The position numbers and the translations under genes are program-made. Positions 9,073 through 21,413 of a stretch of DNA of 64,000 bases are shown here, piece by piece. The first letter of the stretch is position 1; each line of letters begins with the position of its first letter. Below the pieces are notes generated by a model. It worked only from the letters and a program-made list of their open reading frames with translations. It ran no database searches and had not been told where the DNA came from. Origin of the DNA: Serpula lacrymans var. lacrymans S7.9 (taxonomy: Eukaryota > Basidiomycota > Agaricomycetes > Boletales > Serpulaceae); assembly GCF_000218685.1 (NCBI RefSeq), contig NW_006763292.1:1067087-1131086 (forward strand), in the 5' to 3' direction.

Positions 9073-12000
9073 TTACGTATCTGTCCTAGAAGGCCTTCCC
9101 ATCAGCAGCGCCATAAGGTCCTGACTGGACTGATTACTTGAACCCTGGTATGATAAGTGAGTGGGGATTATATGTGGAGGAAGTCGTTGGTGCTGCCTCA
9201 TCCCGTACATAGGTACCTGTGCCTGATTTACTTGCTGACTAAAAACCACCTGAGCACTCTGGGGGGATCCGTGTACTAAATCGGAGGCAGCGTTGGTGCC
9301 ATTCAATAGAGATGCTTGTACATGTTGCACTCCAGACTGAGATATACGCGTTGACGGATTGACCCCACCGCTGGTGAAATAGAGCTCGGGTTGCGGGAAA
9401 ATGTCGTTCGTGTATTGGGTGTTACGTGGATATCCGGGTGCCACCCCTGAGTGCATGCCTGGAAAACCTGTTGACTCTGTAACAAGATGGGGCGAACGGC
9501 CACCAGGAACTGCCAAGGGAACAAAGTATTTCGTGGATCCATGATTGGGACTGTGCGTATAGTTGTTTCTTAATGGGCCTGGTTGGAACCCAGAACGTGA
9601 ACATCGACCAGACTGTCCACCCAGTGGAGGGGCTGGACTTGAGTATATGTGATCATATGAGCTCAGTGGTAGGAATTGGCGGGGGCTATTTGCGACATGC
9701 TCATCTCGTCGCGACTCAACTACCACCATCCGTCCATTCTGATTTCGAGAAGGCACAAACGTCCTATCATCTATATAAATGCATGAATATATCGTCAATG
9801 CGACAGCGTAAATGCTACTCGCTGTCTGTTGCATGTTGATCATTAAGAAAGCGTTGAAGGTTGTTTGTAGCATCACTTGCGTATTCAGTAATTGCTGAAT
9901 GAGCCTTCAAAACAATGGGTAAACTAATGTATTCCTCATGGAGGAAACCTGTTACCTGTGTCGATCTAGTCAACGTCGCTAACATTCCTTCAGCGTTCTC
10001 ATCAGCAGACGCGTGCGCATTTCCTGCTGCGACGTACTCCAGAGGTGCCCAACCGTCTTGTTCACGAGCAACCGGCGACAGCCTGTCCTTCAGTCGCCCT
10101 TTGCTATCGAAAAATTTAGCAAATCGACTTCCCTTCGCCACAGCGAGTCCAGGGCTACTAGAAAAATCTGAATTTGAATTGCGTGAGGGACATATAAAAG
10201 GATAGTCATCATATTCGAAAGCACCTCGCTGTCCAAAGGATGCTATATCCGAAGATAATCCAATTTTCATATCCCCAACCGACTCCTCAGCGCGTAAGTC
10301 CCATTCACACGAACCTATACCATCGAACACAGGTACCTGCAGCGGACGGCTAAGATTATCATACGGCAAGGCCGTCGCCGAATCTTGACTAGGCCTGCTC
10401 AAAGAATGCTGGATATGAATTTCTTGTGCTGGGTCCTGTGGATCGAGCTGGTGCGAAAGGCGGAAGTCAAAGACCGCTGATTCTGATCGAAGGTGATCGT
10501 GAGGATAACAAGCATCTGCGTCGCGGTCACGGACATCCTCAGGGCGTTGATTATATGAAATGCGAGAATGAAGATTTTCAGACGAAAGAGGATTAGGAAA
10601 AAACCGCGAAATTGTGGACTCGTCTCTAGCAAGATTTTCAGGTACCTTGGCATTGGAGCTAGCTCCAGAGGATATAACAGATGAAGCAGAAGGAGATACG
10701 ATTGATGATAAAGCACGAGACCCATCTTTCCACGAATCTAAGAAAAAATCGGTCGTCCGGGGAGGGACACCAGACGTCAGAGATATGTGCGACGAATCTG
10801 AATGCGAAGCCTGAGCACCGGAAGACAAAGAACCTTAAAATCCAACTCCATCAGTAGTTCGGGAAACTGAAGTACAACCTTACCACGTGCACTTCGCTCG
10901 TTTTCCGAAGTCCTAACTGCGCCGACTGGAGTAGCAGCCTTCAAATTTTCAGAATTTGTTTTCTCTTCCTCCTGTTTCATCATAAGTCGAAAGAGCTGAA
11001 TTTCGTCTAGGGGCTTCTCAGTAACAGGCGGTTGATTGCTTTGTATTTCATCAGAAATGTCTGCAGGACCGCTGGCTCCGATAACCGAAGTGACGGAGGA
11101 ATCCATCCACGCTGGTTGTTTTTCTACGTTTCTTTCACGACCGTAGTTGCCTCGTCCAAAAGTTTCATCATCAATCAACCCGTCACCTATTTTGTCCCGG
11201 CCACTGTTATGTTTCCCAGGACGATCATGGCACTTGTCGAGAGAATGGTCATAGTTAACTTTTCTAACATGCCCATTCCCACTGCGTTGTTCAGAATCCC
11301 GCTCACGTCCGCATAGTTGACGTTCCCGTCGAATGACATTCCTTTCATCTCTTTTGCCGTCATCTTTCCAGCGACGATTTTCAGTCACACCCGAGGCTCC
11401 CCCACAATCTATGTCCCGCCTAAATGCGTCGTGACCATCATGATCGCCATCCGGGACAGAACGGATATTGCGACGACGTTCTGGACGTCTCTCAAGAAAT
11501 GAATCGACTATATCTGTATCTCGACTTAAAGACGGAGGACCTTGCTTCAATAGATCTAGTCCAGGTATATCATGTTTGTCATGACGATGGTCCCTAGAAC
11601 AGCGAGTACTTGACTCTATACCTGCAAGATTATTTTAGTAACATTTAGTTCCACATGTATGAAACTCACATCTTCTCCATTCTTCATTAGAATCCACAAC
11701 CACCTTCATTGAGGAACTTTTCGCATCCGATTTACGTGAATGTGCTGTATGTTGATTTTCGTCCTTAGACATGCTTTTGATCGCGTAACCATGAGTAATA
11801 TCTCCATCATTGTTACGCGCTTGACCTGGAGCTGAACGGTTGGGAAATACCACTAGTCGTTCTCGAACCGACTGATCGGCTACCTGCGTTACGACTATGA
11901 CACTTTGGTCAACTAGCTTCCAAACTTGTACGTACCAGAGAGACCCTTTCTTCGACTTTATCTTTTTCTTTTGGGGTCTTCTCTTTTTCCACGTCCTTTG

Positions 12001-12606
12001 ATCGGAAAGACTCATTTCCGCGAATGGATTGATGTTTGAAGTGACCCATCTGTGCATGCTGGTTGTGATTCCCTCGGATGGAAGGTCGTATGAGTGCTTC
12101 TACACATATGGTAAGATTATAATAAAATTAAATAACAGTTAAGATGCTAAGACGTACCTCTCTCCTCAGCATCTCTACGGAAGGTACTACAGGATGGTCA
12201 GGCTGGATTCGGATGGCGAGGGTAAACGTGAGCGTGAGAACTCACCGTCTTTCACGTGTATGATTCTGACCTGGGCCAGACAGCTCTGCCTCCTTGGACG
12301 CACAAAGTTCGTTTTCCGAACTAAAAGTGTATCGTTGATGCCACACAGATAACTGAGCTAGATTTGCCACACATACCCAAACCAATCCTTCAGCGCTGGT
12401 ATGCCAATCGGAGGCTTCACGAGAGGTGATGCATAGAGCAACAGAATTTGACGAGGAGAGTACACTATTACTGATGATGAAGGCGGTGGAATTTGGTGGG
12501 AGTCGGAATCAGGGGCCTTTCCTTGAAGAGAGGATACTGTACTAGAATGGCCTGTATCCTGAACGGGAGCCCTTAAGCTCTCCTGGTAAGGCAAAGTGGT
12601 CGACAT
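9073..12606 (-). CDS. 4E-T-like (eIF4E-transporter-like) protein, 9 exons
   Basis: Intact spliced gene. Exons: 12606-12377, 12320-12246, 12186-12158, 12099-11936, 11883-11670, 11621-10884, 10833-9956, 9904-9877, 9770-9073. The sum is 3054 nt, giving 1017 aa with every phase matching; most introns are about 50-60 nt. Start chosen at MSTTLPYQ; an upstream in-frame ATG (12621) would add 5 aa. Tyr49 opens YSPRQILLL, close to the eIF4E-binding Y-x4-L-phi motif but with Ile at the Leu position. SPLVKPP and ALKDWFG follow, then ERRTFRRDAEE, QMGHFKHQSIRG, an Arg/Asp/Glu-rich middle, DEIQLFRLMMKQEEEK, SRFAKFFDSKGRLKD, DDRTFVPSRN and a C-terminal SSQDLMALLMG. This block order is conserved in basidiomycete proteins. 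The expected role is mRNA repression and P-body shuttling through eIF4E, inferred only from family. CpG content is visibly higher than in neighbouring repeats. Confidence 0.75.
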
Positions 12607-13149
12607 ATCTGCCAATTGCAAGGGATGTGCTATCAGTAAATTGACCGTGTGACCTACGTATACAAGTCTTCCACTGCGATTGTGGCTGGGGTTATATGAA
12701 ACAACGGAGTTTGAACTCTGTATATATGACGCCCTGTTTGCACCTTTTTAAAACTGCGACAGCGAGAAGTTTTTTGGTGCGAAATATAGCGGACTGCGCG
12801 GAAAACAGACAAAAAGGTCGGTGTGACGAAAACGGCAGCAGTTCCAGTGTCCTCCAAAGACACCGCCGAGTGCCGAAGTTATCACTGAAGAGCTGCAGTA
12901 CAGGTAAAGTTTTCTAACTATGTTGGAGATTTGTATTCTTGGTTGCAGCCAGGTGTGGCTGCAGTGGTATCTAAAATGAAGGGGACAGTGGTCCTCAGAG
13001 GGCGTCTTAAGTGAACTTCAGAGCAGCCAGCATATCAAAAATCAGGTGGAGCTGCAACCTTTGGCACCATCAACAAGCAAGCACACAATGAGGCAGGCAG
13101 ACTGTAATGTTGTTGCTGTCGACCTGATCACTACTGATCTTTCAAACTG
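12607..13149. other. Intergenic region upstream of the 4E-T-like gene
   Basis: Presumed promoter of the minus-strand gene. It is CpG-containing near the gene and changes to repeat-like sequence by about 12950. I see no convincing gene or strong core element. Confidence 0.4.
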
Positions 13150-14208
13150 ATGGCTCCCAGAGCGAAGAAAACCCCTAGTGCAAGGCAAAGAAAGTCAGTC
13201 ACACCAACTGATGATGCAGGAGATGCCGCTGTGAAGCAGATCAAGATTCAATGGGAGAAAGAGCCGGTGAGGACACAGCAGCTGGTGGATTATCTCAATG
13301 GTCACGAAGAGTATAGAATAGCTTTATTTTCAGACTCTACAAAGGAGGCCAAGTCCCAATATTGTTGCAAGATTATTAACAAGTCCTCTGCAAGTAAATC
13401 TGATGTTTACAACATCATGAAGTATAGCAAGGCTATCAACAATCACATTGGAAAGTACGTCCTCCCCCCCTGATTTTATTTTGATGTTTCTGAAATCCTT
13501 TCTAGCTTAAAAAACAAGTATCAGGCTTTCAATTGTGAACTTGGGGTAATAGGCTCTGATCTCTGTTATGATGATGTTGAGACCAGCAGCCACCTCTGGA
13601 ATCTCATCAGTAAGTTCCCTCCCTGCCCCCCCCTTTTTTTTAATTGAATTTAATTGAATTTTTAGACCACTAATTATTTTATTCAATCTATTGTTAGAAA
13701 AATTGAAGTAAGACCTTCCATGGTGGGAGGATCTCCACTCATAGTGGAGGGAAATCCCTCATATCAATGTAATGGTGAAATCTTCCAACCCTGGCACTCA
13801 ACATGGGGAAGATACCGCTCGTTTTTTTTCCACGTCTGGTAAATATGGTGAGGAAGTCGTTCCCCCCACACCATTGGCTGAGCACCTGGGTGTGCCCTCC
13901 CAGCCTGTGGCTCTGAACTCCACAGCCATGGTGTCTATGCAAACTTTACAGGCGGTACTTCTTTCCCATCCTAATACAACATCTTGAAGCTTGTCCCCTC
14001 CCCAATACCGCCTCCACCTTCTTCTGGCTCACTGCCCCTGCCGTCTTTTGCCCACCCACCCCTGCCTACAGCATGTGGCTCCTCATCAGAGACTTCAAGT
14101 CTCATGGATCCTGACTTTGTTGGCACAGGCAAAGAGGATGATACACTGGAGCCCCTGACCCCTGAGGCCTACAGGAGTGGGGGGTGGGGGTGCCGGTTTA
14201 AGACATGA
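13150..14208 (+). pseudogene. SANT/Myb-like DNA-binding protein, transposon-associated, broken
   Basis: Exon 1 starts MAPRAKKTPSARQRKS and contains IQWEKEPVRTQQLVDYL and KSDVYNIMKYS. A GTACGT intron at about 13456-13505 leads to LKNKYQAFNCELGVIGSDL. A second intron leads to a FPWW-type block (DLPWWEDLHS) with two in-frame stops, then a Pro/Ser-rich tail. Proteins with a W...T..LV.YL..H domain followed by L+.KY....+.LG..G are a common Agaricomycete family of Myb/SANT-like proteins, often near DNA transposons. The stops in the third exon make it a pseudogene. A family D LTR inserted directly downstream. Confidence 0.6.
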
Positions 14209-14239
14209 GTAAATTTTATTTTATCTTGTGGTGCCAAAG

Positions 14240-14747
14240 TGTTACAATTGATGTACCAGTACCTACTCACACTTTACTTTTCGTACTTTACTTTTACTTT
14301 TTCCAAGTCACATGACCAGTCATGTGACCATTTACTTTACTTTTCATTTTCGGACCTTTCCTTTGATTTTCATTCTCCGCTTTAACCTTGTACTGTAGTT
14401 TTCACACTGTGCCATGTGGCACTTCCCCTTTTAGTTCAAACTCCACCTTTCTCGCGCGGCGCTGCCTTTATTCTTATTTTAGATACAAGTATCTCACACA
14501 GTGGAGCTGGTCACACGGGCTAGACCCCATGACATCAGCAGCCACTGCTTCTAGCAACTGTACAGTACATACGTACAAACAAACATGTATTCAGTATATA
14601 TACCCCAATAGATCATGGGGAAGGACTCAGCGAGTCCTCCTGTTGTATACCAACTAACTCACTGCATTCTAAAAGGGTAGCCACTCCCTCATTATCTTTC
14701 TTTATAGTGTGTTCCTGTGTGCGCCAGAGTTTATCTTGGTTGTTACA
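14240..14747 (+). mobile_element. Solo LTR, family D (copy 2), longest form
   Basis: Starts TGTTACAATTGATG and ends TTGGTTGTTACA. A perfect 5-bp target duplication CAAAG lies at 14235-14239 and 14748-14752. At 508 bp it carries an extra 5' block of about 90 bp with GTCACATGACC / GTCATGTGACC palindromes that copies 3 and 6 lack. TATATATA box near 14595. Confidence 0.93.
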
Positions 14748-14752
14748 CAAAG

Positions 14753-15125
14753 GTTGTTAGTATAAGCATGAAAGAGTTCATTGATGTCGTCATTGGAGGA
14801 GATGGTGGGGGTGGAAGAGTTGTGGGAATAAGGGGGTGAAGACATAGAATCAGAATGTGCCTCCCCCTCAGCAGATACTTCTACTTCAGAGATGATTTCA
14901 GCAATTTTGTGCTATATATAGATATCCATAGCAATTTCCTGTGCATCATTCAATGCAGCGAGAAGTTTGGCACACTCTGAGATGTGAGGCATGCTTGAAA
15001 CGAAGCTTTAAAGTTCATTCTCATGGTCTTGGCCTTTTATTTGAGCTGGGGGGCTTCCTTTGGTGGTTTTTTGAACTTAGAGCTTGCTATCTTTACTCAA
15101 ACCTACTCAACTGCCCAAATTGGCA
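14753..15125. other. No gene recognised
   Basis: Repeat-flanked, low-CpG sequence with short open frames only. Nothing conserved was seen. Confidence 0.3.
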
Positions 15126-15595
15126 GCTTACTAATCACGAGTTGCACTCATCGCAGCTTTGCTGCAACTGTCAGGTGCCTGCAGCACCTTCCACACCTGT
15201 GGTGCCACAAAAAACCACATGAGCAAAACTAAGCAAAAAAATGTGCTCCTATGTGCTCCACACGTAACTTTTAGGCTACTGTCCCCTTTGTTATAGATAA
15301 TTTCCGCACAACAACATTGTGGCTCAACAATCACCTGAAAAGGCAGCTTTTTTCCATGTATCAAGGCTGTGGCTGAGATTTTTTAAGTTTATTTGTGACT
15401 ATTTGCTATCTACTAACTTTCAACTTTACAGGGGCGCTGGCACATGCTGACACTTTTTTTCACTTATAGTTCACTTAAGGCACTTATTTCACTTAGGTTT
15501 GCTCATGTGGTTTTTGTGGCATCACAGGTATGGAAGGTGGGGCAGGCACCTGACACTTGCAGCAAAGCTGTGATGAGTGGAACTCATTGCAGACT
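15126..15595. repeat. Foldback element with ~105-bp inverted arms
   Basis: Arm 1 (about 15126-15238) and the complement of arm 2 (about 15487-15595) match over about 105 bp (for example CACCTGaCAGTTGCAG-type and CACATGAGCAAA-type blocks), separated by about 250 bp without coding potential. This is the form of a MITE or foldback element. I could not fix a target duplication. Confidence 0.7.
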
Positions 15596-15800
15596 AGTCA
15601 TGACAGGAATGCAACCGGTATAGATTAGCTAGAGATTACATAACAATGTTGCAAGTGTTATTGCAAGGCATCACTAGTACCATCAATGCTCTCCATGCCT
15701 TGCAAGAACTTTTCCCCAGCTCTCTGTGCATACTGTACCACCCATCTTCATTGTATATTCCATTTTTTGAGGCGGAATCACATCCCTAACACAATTTACT

Positions 15801-17608
15801 ATGCCTAAAGACACCAACACAAAGACCTGCCCAACCTGCAATAATCTGTTCAAGCCTCATAGACTGGTGACTGATATAAAAACCTGTCAGCTCCAGGTGG
15901 CTGCTATGAAGGAAGACCATGAATTAAGCAAATGGCTCTGTTTGAGAAAAGAAAAAGTAAGTTACTATATTGGAGAATAATAGCTTACTAATTAATGTCA
16001 TTAATGTAGGATGGATTAATCAAGAAAAAGAACTTGCACTGGCTGCTCATAATCAAGGTTGACATGATTTGTGTATTTCAGATTCCTTGAGTACTAATTA
16101 TATGGCTGTATTGAAGCTGAGCCTTCATCATGGCTGGTCCAAGAAGATGAAGAGACTACTGCTAGTAATAATGTGCCTTTAAATGTTTTTGGTATGTAAG
16201 TATGATTATTAATTTTATCATTGTTCTGATTATTATTATGTTTCAGTATCCTCCTCACAAGTTGGTACAAAGTCAGATGCAATAGAATAGCTGGAAATGG
16301 ATAACATAAAAGTATAATACCATCCAAGTAGTGGTCGAGCTGCAATCATCAACCAATTTCCTGAGTTTACATGCATCATCTAGAAAGGACCACATTATTA
16401 GCTCAAAGCCTTGGTCTCCTTTTTGGCCATGTACTGACTTTGAATTTGCAGAGATTGCCCTTGAGGCTGTGCAGAACAAGGATCAGATAACAAGACTTAT
16501 AACTCTGATTCAGTGTTGTGGGAAGAACCTAGATTCATTCACATTGAAAAGTCACACCGAGCTATGTGAAGCATGGAAATCTGCTGCCTAAGATCTCATA
16601 CCAGTTTGCACCTGTATGTAGTTTTGGCGTTGCCCTGCTAATTTTAATTTAGTTTAGTTTTTCAAAGTAATAATTTCAGTTCCTTTCCAAAATGAAGAGC
16701 ATCAATTTGATGCCCATTTCTGGCCACTGTGAGACTGGGCATTGGATCTAACAAATGATCCAGAGCTGGCACCACATTTTGCCATCAATGCTGAAAGGCT
16801 GTAAAAATAGAATGATTAGTCTTTTGCACAATTTTTTGATGAGCCATGGAAGGCAAAGGATTTTTGGGATGTTCATTGGGATGTTCAAGTATGTTACAAA
16901 TTTACATGTGGTAGGTAGTATTAAAATGCATATATTTATTATTCTAGTTGAAGCTCCCAAAAGGTGCCAAGCCATTTTGTTTCATTTTCAAAGTTGTCTT
17001 TGTTTGGTTCTCAAAAGGTTATCTGGTTGTTGCACATTGTGCAGTTGATATTCGCAATAGCAGAGGTGTGGGAGGTGGTTGGGTTGTTGGGTGACTTCAT
17101 ATGGTAGATAATGGCTGATATTCAATATTGGCCATATGCTTACTGATGATATTGGTATGTGCCAGAAGATGAGGCTCATAAAGGCAAAACAATATTTGCC
17201 AACTTCAAGAACATTGTCTGGCATGAGGCATGTTTGAAGATTCTGATTCTTAAGCCTATTGAACAAAGACAGGATACTGGCATGAGGACATTATTGATCA
17301 TATTCAGCGACATCTTTTCCTTATGATGTTGATTTTGTTAGCTGATTACAAGGAACAGTCAGTTATATGGCAATTATTTAATATGTATTTAATTTATATT
17401 TATACAATTACAGATGAGCAATGGCCTCAACACAAGGGGGAAAGTCCAAATTTCCATGCCCATTTTGTCTCGTCCCACAAAACTATCTGACCACAATCAA
17501 AAGTATGATATTTGGATTAGTGTTCAATCTGAGGCTTTAGTAGAAAATGCAAATTTGCAGCCAACCACAGCAGAAAAAGAAGAGGTTTTGAAAAGCCAGG
17601 GGCTTTAG
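15801..17608 (+). pseudogene. Plavaka-type (CACTA-like) transposase remnant 1
   Basis: A start with a Cys pair (MPKDTNTKTCPTC, 15801), an intron at about 15958-16009, then EYHPSSGRAAIINQF and KPWSPFWPCTDFEFAEIALEA (16405-16470). Later blocks are WDWALDLTNDPELAPHF (16720-16790), LPKGAKPFCF, SKGYLVVAHCA and IRNSRGVGGGW (17020-17080), NFKNIVWHEA (17205) and LLADYKEQS (17340). These are the characteristic serial blocks of Plavaka transposases of Agaricomycetes. Each lies in a different frame from the next and stops are frequent. From 17608 to about 18300 the decay is too strong to follow. Confidence 0.75.
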
Positions 17609-18311
17609 CCTGACTGGTTAGACTGATATAAATGGCCTCATTCACAACAAAACTGGTCATGTTTTGCTGGGCTTAATACACCCTTCAGTGACATTTCAGG
17701 CCTTGGAATAGCTGCAGAAAGATGATGTTGCATTTAATAGGTTTTGCATAGGGTTTGCTAATTTTTGAATAATTTACTACCACCTATCAATGTTCCACTG
17801 CCTGGGGGCAGACATATCAAACTTAGCACAGCAGACAAGGTTTGCAACTGCTACTACTCAGGCTTTAAATTTGGTTCACACTTCTCCAAACAACAAATGG
17901 GGCAATTTTTGCTCACCTAGTCTTTGTCTTCACATGCAGCATTGACAATACCACCTATTCATTAGCACTGGTTTAGCCTTATGACACACCAATAGGCTAG
18001 TATTATTGCAAAGAAACAGATTTACAGCTTTGGAGGCTTTGTTCAAAGCTGCACTCTGCAACCAAAATTATTCCTGTTCAGTCTATCATCTGTGGCACAA
18101 GACTACAATATTCTTGGAGATGTCTTTGTTGATTCCTGGAAGGCTACCATTTGTTGCCTTGCAGCTGGTTTGGAGGGCCTGGGCTAGTTCTGAATATCAG
18201 CACCGTGTTTAACATCACTTAGGATTTCATCAAGCCCCTCAATCTCCTCTTGTTCCTTATTGGTGGATTTGCTTCTTGGTGCAACCATTCTTGCTCTGGG
18301 AAGGACTCTCT

Positions 18312-18735
18312 TCATTGCTGCCTTCTTTTTACCCTTTTTTTATTGGCTACCGGGTGCAGACTAGATTTTAACCTGAAGGTAATCTTGGCATTTATATCAT
18401 TCTTCCAGTTGTACCAATGGTCTAACAGACCCTGGGTCTCCTCCTTTGTTATACATGATGGTTCCCAGGACTTGTACCCCCAAGATATGTACCCCTTTGA
18501 CAAGTCAATATAGTTGCCCGGGCACTCCGCAATGCTGGACCAAGGTACTGAAGCCTTTTGTGTTTCCAGTGGAAATCTGGTAATGTGTTGTCAGGAAAGA
18601 CCTGATGATAGCCTGTAGGTCTGAAAAGGTTGCCAGGGAAGACAGATTCTCATCTACAAGGATGGGACATCTATTGTTGTCAAGTGGAAGCTTGATCTTT
18701 TCTTTCTGCTTGCTTGGTAGGCTCTCCTTTGGCAC
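18312..18735 (-). pseudogene. Fragment of an unnamed fungal protein
   Basis: Minus-strand blocks NNRCPILVDENLSSLATFSDLQ, IIRSFLTTHYQISTGN and, in another frame, SWEPSCITKEETQGLLDHW, with a basic segment (KKRVKRRQQ). The layout resembles C-terminal regions of repetitive basidiomycete hypothetical proteins, but I cannot name a family. At least one frameshift is needed to join the parts. Confidence 0.35.
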
Positions 18736-19021
18736 AGACCCACCTATACCAGCTATATACAGTTCAGTACTCTAGGGTGTTTATTAATTAAGATGGAAAC
18801 TTACTAAACTGACTTTGTGCATACTTTCCCCAAGCCTCCCATATCTTTACATTACAAGGACATGCAAATGGTTGCATTTGTATCTCTATGGGCAGTGAGC
18901 ACAAAACTCAACATTCCCAGATCCCGGCTTGCTTGCATCTGAAAGTCCTTCACTACTTTCCTACACTTCATTTCAGTAGCTCTGGGTATCTGGAGGCACT
19001 ATTTATCCCAGGTGAGTAAAG

Positions 19022-19697
19022 TGTAAGGACTATTTATTAGTTTCTCTATGTCTTGGTTTTCAAACACTTTTCCCATTACACCTCTGGCTCTAGGGCTGGA
19101 GGTATCATTTGCTATTTTACTTCTTATAGCCCTCACAGGCTTTCTCAACCATTGTTACCACTTTATATCACAGATCAGAGACTGGCAACCCCAGCCAGCC
19201 AGCACAATGGGTAAGGGGCTAGTGGTAGACATCTCACCAACCAGCTCCAAGCCCCATCAGTGTCTGGAGATACTAATAGACGCTTTAGTCAGGATCATAC
19301 CTCATCATGAGGATACGGTTCCTGAACACACGTGACAACACTTATTATTAGTACACTTTCCCACCTGCTGATTAATTGTCAAAGTTGTACAATAGTTATC
19401 CTTTTTTCTTATTGGTTGATTTCCCCCTCAGACCACTTTCCTTTTATTCTTTTTTCGGTCTGAGGGATAGACGGTTAGCTATAAAAACCCTACATACTCA
19501 TGTATTGTTCTTTAGCTTTCTATTACTTGAATTAACCGCTTTACTCCTCATCAGAAACCTCTGAGTCTACTCCCATATCCTCTACTTGCTATATTAACTA
19601 GCATCTGTTGATCTTCAAGACTCACTGTACCTCTTACTCCCTGCAAGTGCAGTCGGAGACGCGTAGTGTTTTTGTTATAGTTTATCATTGCCTCACA
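19022..19697 (+). mobile_element. Solo LTR, family B (copy 2)
   Basis: TGTAAGGACT...TTGCCTCACA, colinear with copies 1 and 3. The flanks (TAAAG left, GAGAA right) do not match, so it is either old or was rearranged after insertion. About 100 bp to its right, LTR family C begins. Confidence 0.88.
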
Positions 19698-19799
19698 GAG
19701 AAATCCTACCCTAACCCTGTTGTAAAATATGTCCACCAGAGCCCTTTTCCACAAAGGCTATTTTTGGGTCTCAGGGGTTCAACCCTAAGAGGAGGATAC

Positions 19800-20873
19800 T
19801 GTCATATCCATACCAGAGAACAGGACTCTGGCATCTCCAAAGGAGATATTTCCTCAAATCCAAACCTCCTGAATCTTTGGTATTCTCAGGATTACGCTCC
19901 TCAAGGCCTGCCAGTTGGCATAGCCCCATGTCCCACCCCCACTGTTACGATAACACAATTTTCGGACCTTTCCTTCTTTTTCATTCTCCGCTTTAACCTT
20001 GTACACTTTAGCTTTCACACATGGTGCCACGCGGCACTTCCCCTTTTGTTCAAACTCCTCTTTCTCGCGCCGTGTTGCCTTCTTCTTATTTGAAATACAA
20101 CTCTCTCACACAGTGGAGCTGGTCATGCGGGTTAGGCCCCATGACATCATCAGCCACTAACTTTATCAACTGTACAGTACATAAGTACAAACACTCTGTA
20201 TTAGTATATATACCCCAATAGATCCAAGAGACTCCTCAGCGAGTCCTCCTGTTGTTAACCAACAAACTCTCTGCAGCTTAAGGGGTAACCACTCCCTCTT
20301 CACTACCTTTATAGTGTGTTCCTGTGTGCGCCAGAGTAACTAACTCTTGGTTGTTACACCCACATGGTACTCCGGACTCCCGTTCCAATACTCCTGCACC
20401 AGAATTCTAGTCCGTCACATGCTTTCCTATGCACCCTCCCGTACTCCTCATAGACCCTGTAGTTCAAACCTTATGATACACTCCTTGCTCATATGTTTCT
20501 CTCTTGCTAGATAATTGTCCGCATAGAGCTCCATATCTACATTACAAGTTACTCCTTACGAGCCCCTACTCCTCCGACAGTATATAAGTTGTAGCTTCTG
20601 TACTCCATTCCTGCTGTTTGAATATCAACTAGATTCCCTTGCCTTTTTACAAGTCCTTTTCTAAGTCTATCTGATCCTCCTCCAAAGGATCTTTACTCTG
20701 CTCCCTTTCCATCCTCTACTCTCCTCCATCCATTTCTGTCAAGTTAGAGACCAAGGTCTGCGGAAAGGCCTAGCGCACAAGCTAAGCCAATTCCCCATCT
20801 TGTACTCCGTTACCACTTACTCCATCTCCGTACTTTGTAACTCCAAATACTCTGTAAGGTCACGGTTCTGACA
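19800..20873 (+). mobile_element. LTR, family C (copy 1), split by a nested LTR
   Basis: Starts TGTCATATCCATACC and ends GTTCTGACA, with GATAC on both sides (19795-19799 and 20874-20878). Without the nested family D LTR (19943-20358) and its duplication it is about 653 bp. It has a TATATAAG box near 20580. A purine-rich AAGAGGAGGA just upstream could be the tract before a 3' LTR of a truncated element, so GATAC may be chance. The same family accompanies the Ty3-like gag at 30488-31640. Confidence 0.82.
19943..20358 (+). mobile_element. Solo LTR, family D (copy 3), nested in LTR C
   Basis: TGTTACGATAACAC...TTGGTTGTTACA with a perfect target duplication CCCAC (19938-19942 and 20359-20363). Its removal restores the family C sequence CCCCCACATGGTACTCC seen in the copy near 30010. 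Confidence 0.93.
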
Positions 20874-20938
20874 GATACTTGAAGAGGGTGTAGACAATAA
20901 TGGTATCAGACTTGTAAATTAGTAGCTTCTTGTACATA

Positions 20939-21187
20939 CTACAATACATGAGGTACTATACAGTTGGTAAGTGAAGTTAAAAGTCCAATGTGCAGCATGT
21001 GACCAATCACATATTGAGTTTAGGCACTGGTCAGGTGATGTGTCATATGATTGGTCATGTGACTATGGCAAGTCTGAAAAGTAAAGTAAAGTAAATGGTC
21101 ATGTGATCAGTCATGTGACTTGGAAAATGAAATGTAAAAGTACAGAAAAGTAAAGTGTAAGTAGGTGCTGGTATGTCAATTGTAACA
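20939..21187 (-). mobile_element. Truncated LTR, family D (copy 4)
   Basis: The minus strand starts TGTTACAATTGACATACC and contains the CATGTGAC palindrome array of copy 1. It is cut off near the position where copy 1 reads ATACATGAGGTACTG, so only about 250 bp are left. No target duplication. Confidence 0.75.
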
Positions 21188-21398
21188 ATACCTCTCTAAC
21201 TTCAGTGGATGAACCACTATTAAGGGGTTTTGAATCATTATCTTCTATATCATCTAAGTCATGGCCTTCAGTCTCTGATGTCTGATCATTCACATCAGAG
21301 TCTTCTTCATCAACATAAGCTTGATTGGGTGCAGGTTGAAAAGCAGCTGGAGGGACATTGGCGGACACACAATGACCAGTGTTTACAGCAACCCCCAA
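21188..21398 (-). pseudogene. Unnamed acidic ORF fragment between LTRs
   Basis: Minus-strand frame with ANVPPAAFQPAPNQAYVDEEDS and a very acidic DVND...DDIEDND stretch, broken by LTR D copy 4. It looks like a linker of a larger protein; family not recognised. Confidence 0.3.
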
Positions 21399-21413
21399 GT
21401 GGCTGACACCTGC

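Noticed and set aside
9303..9604. Minus-strand frames of 60-79 codons in the 4E-T-like last exon
   Set aside because: Alternative frames of a confidently spliced exon.
19048..19335. Hydrophobic 95-codon frame in LTR B resembling a membrane protein
   Set aside because: Lies wholly within a solo LTR, and the other copies carry different frames and stops there; coincidental.
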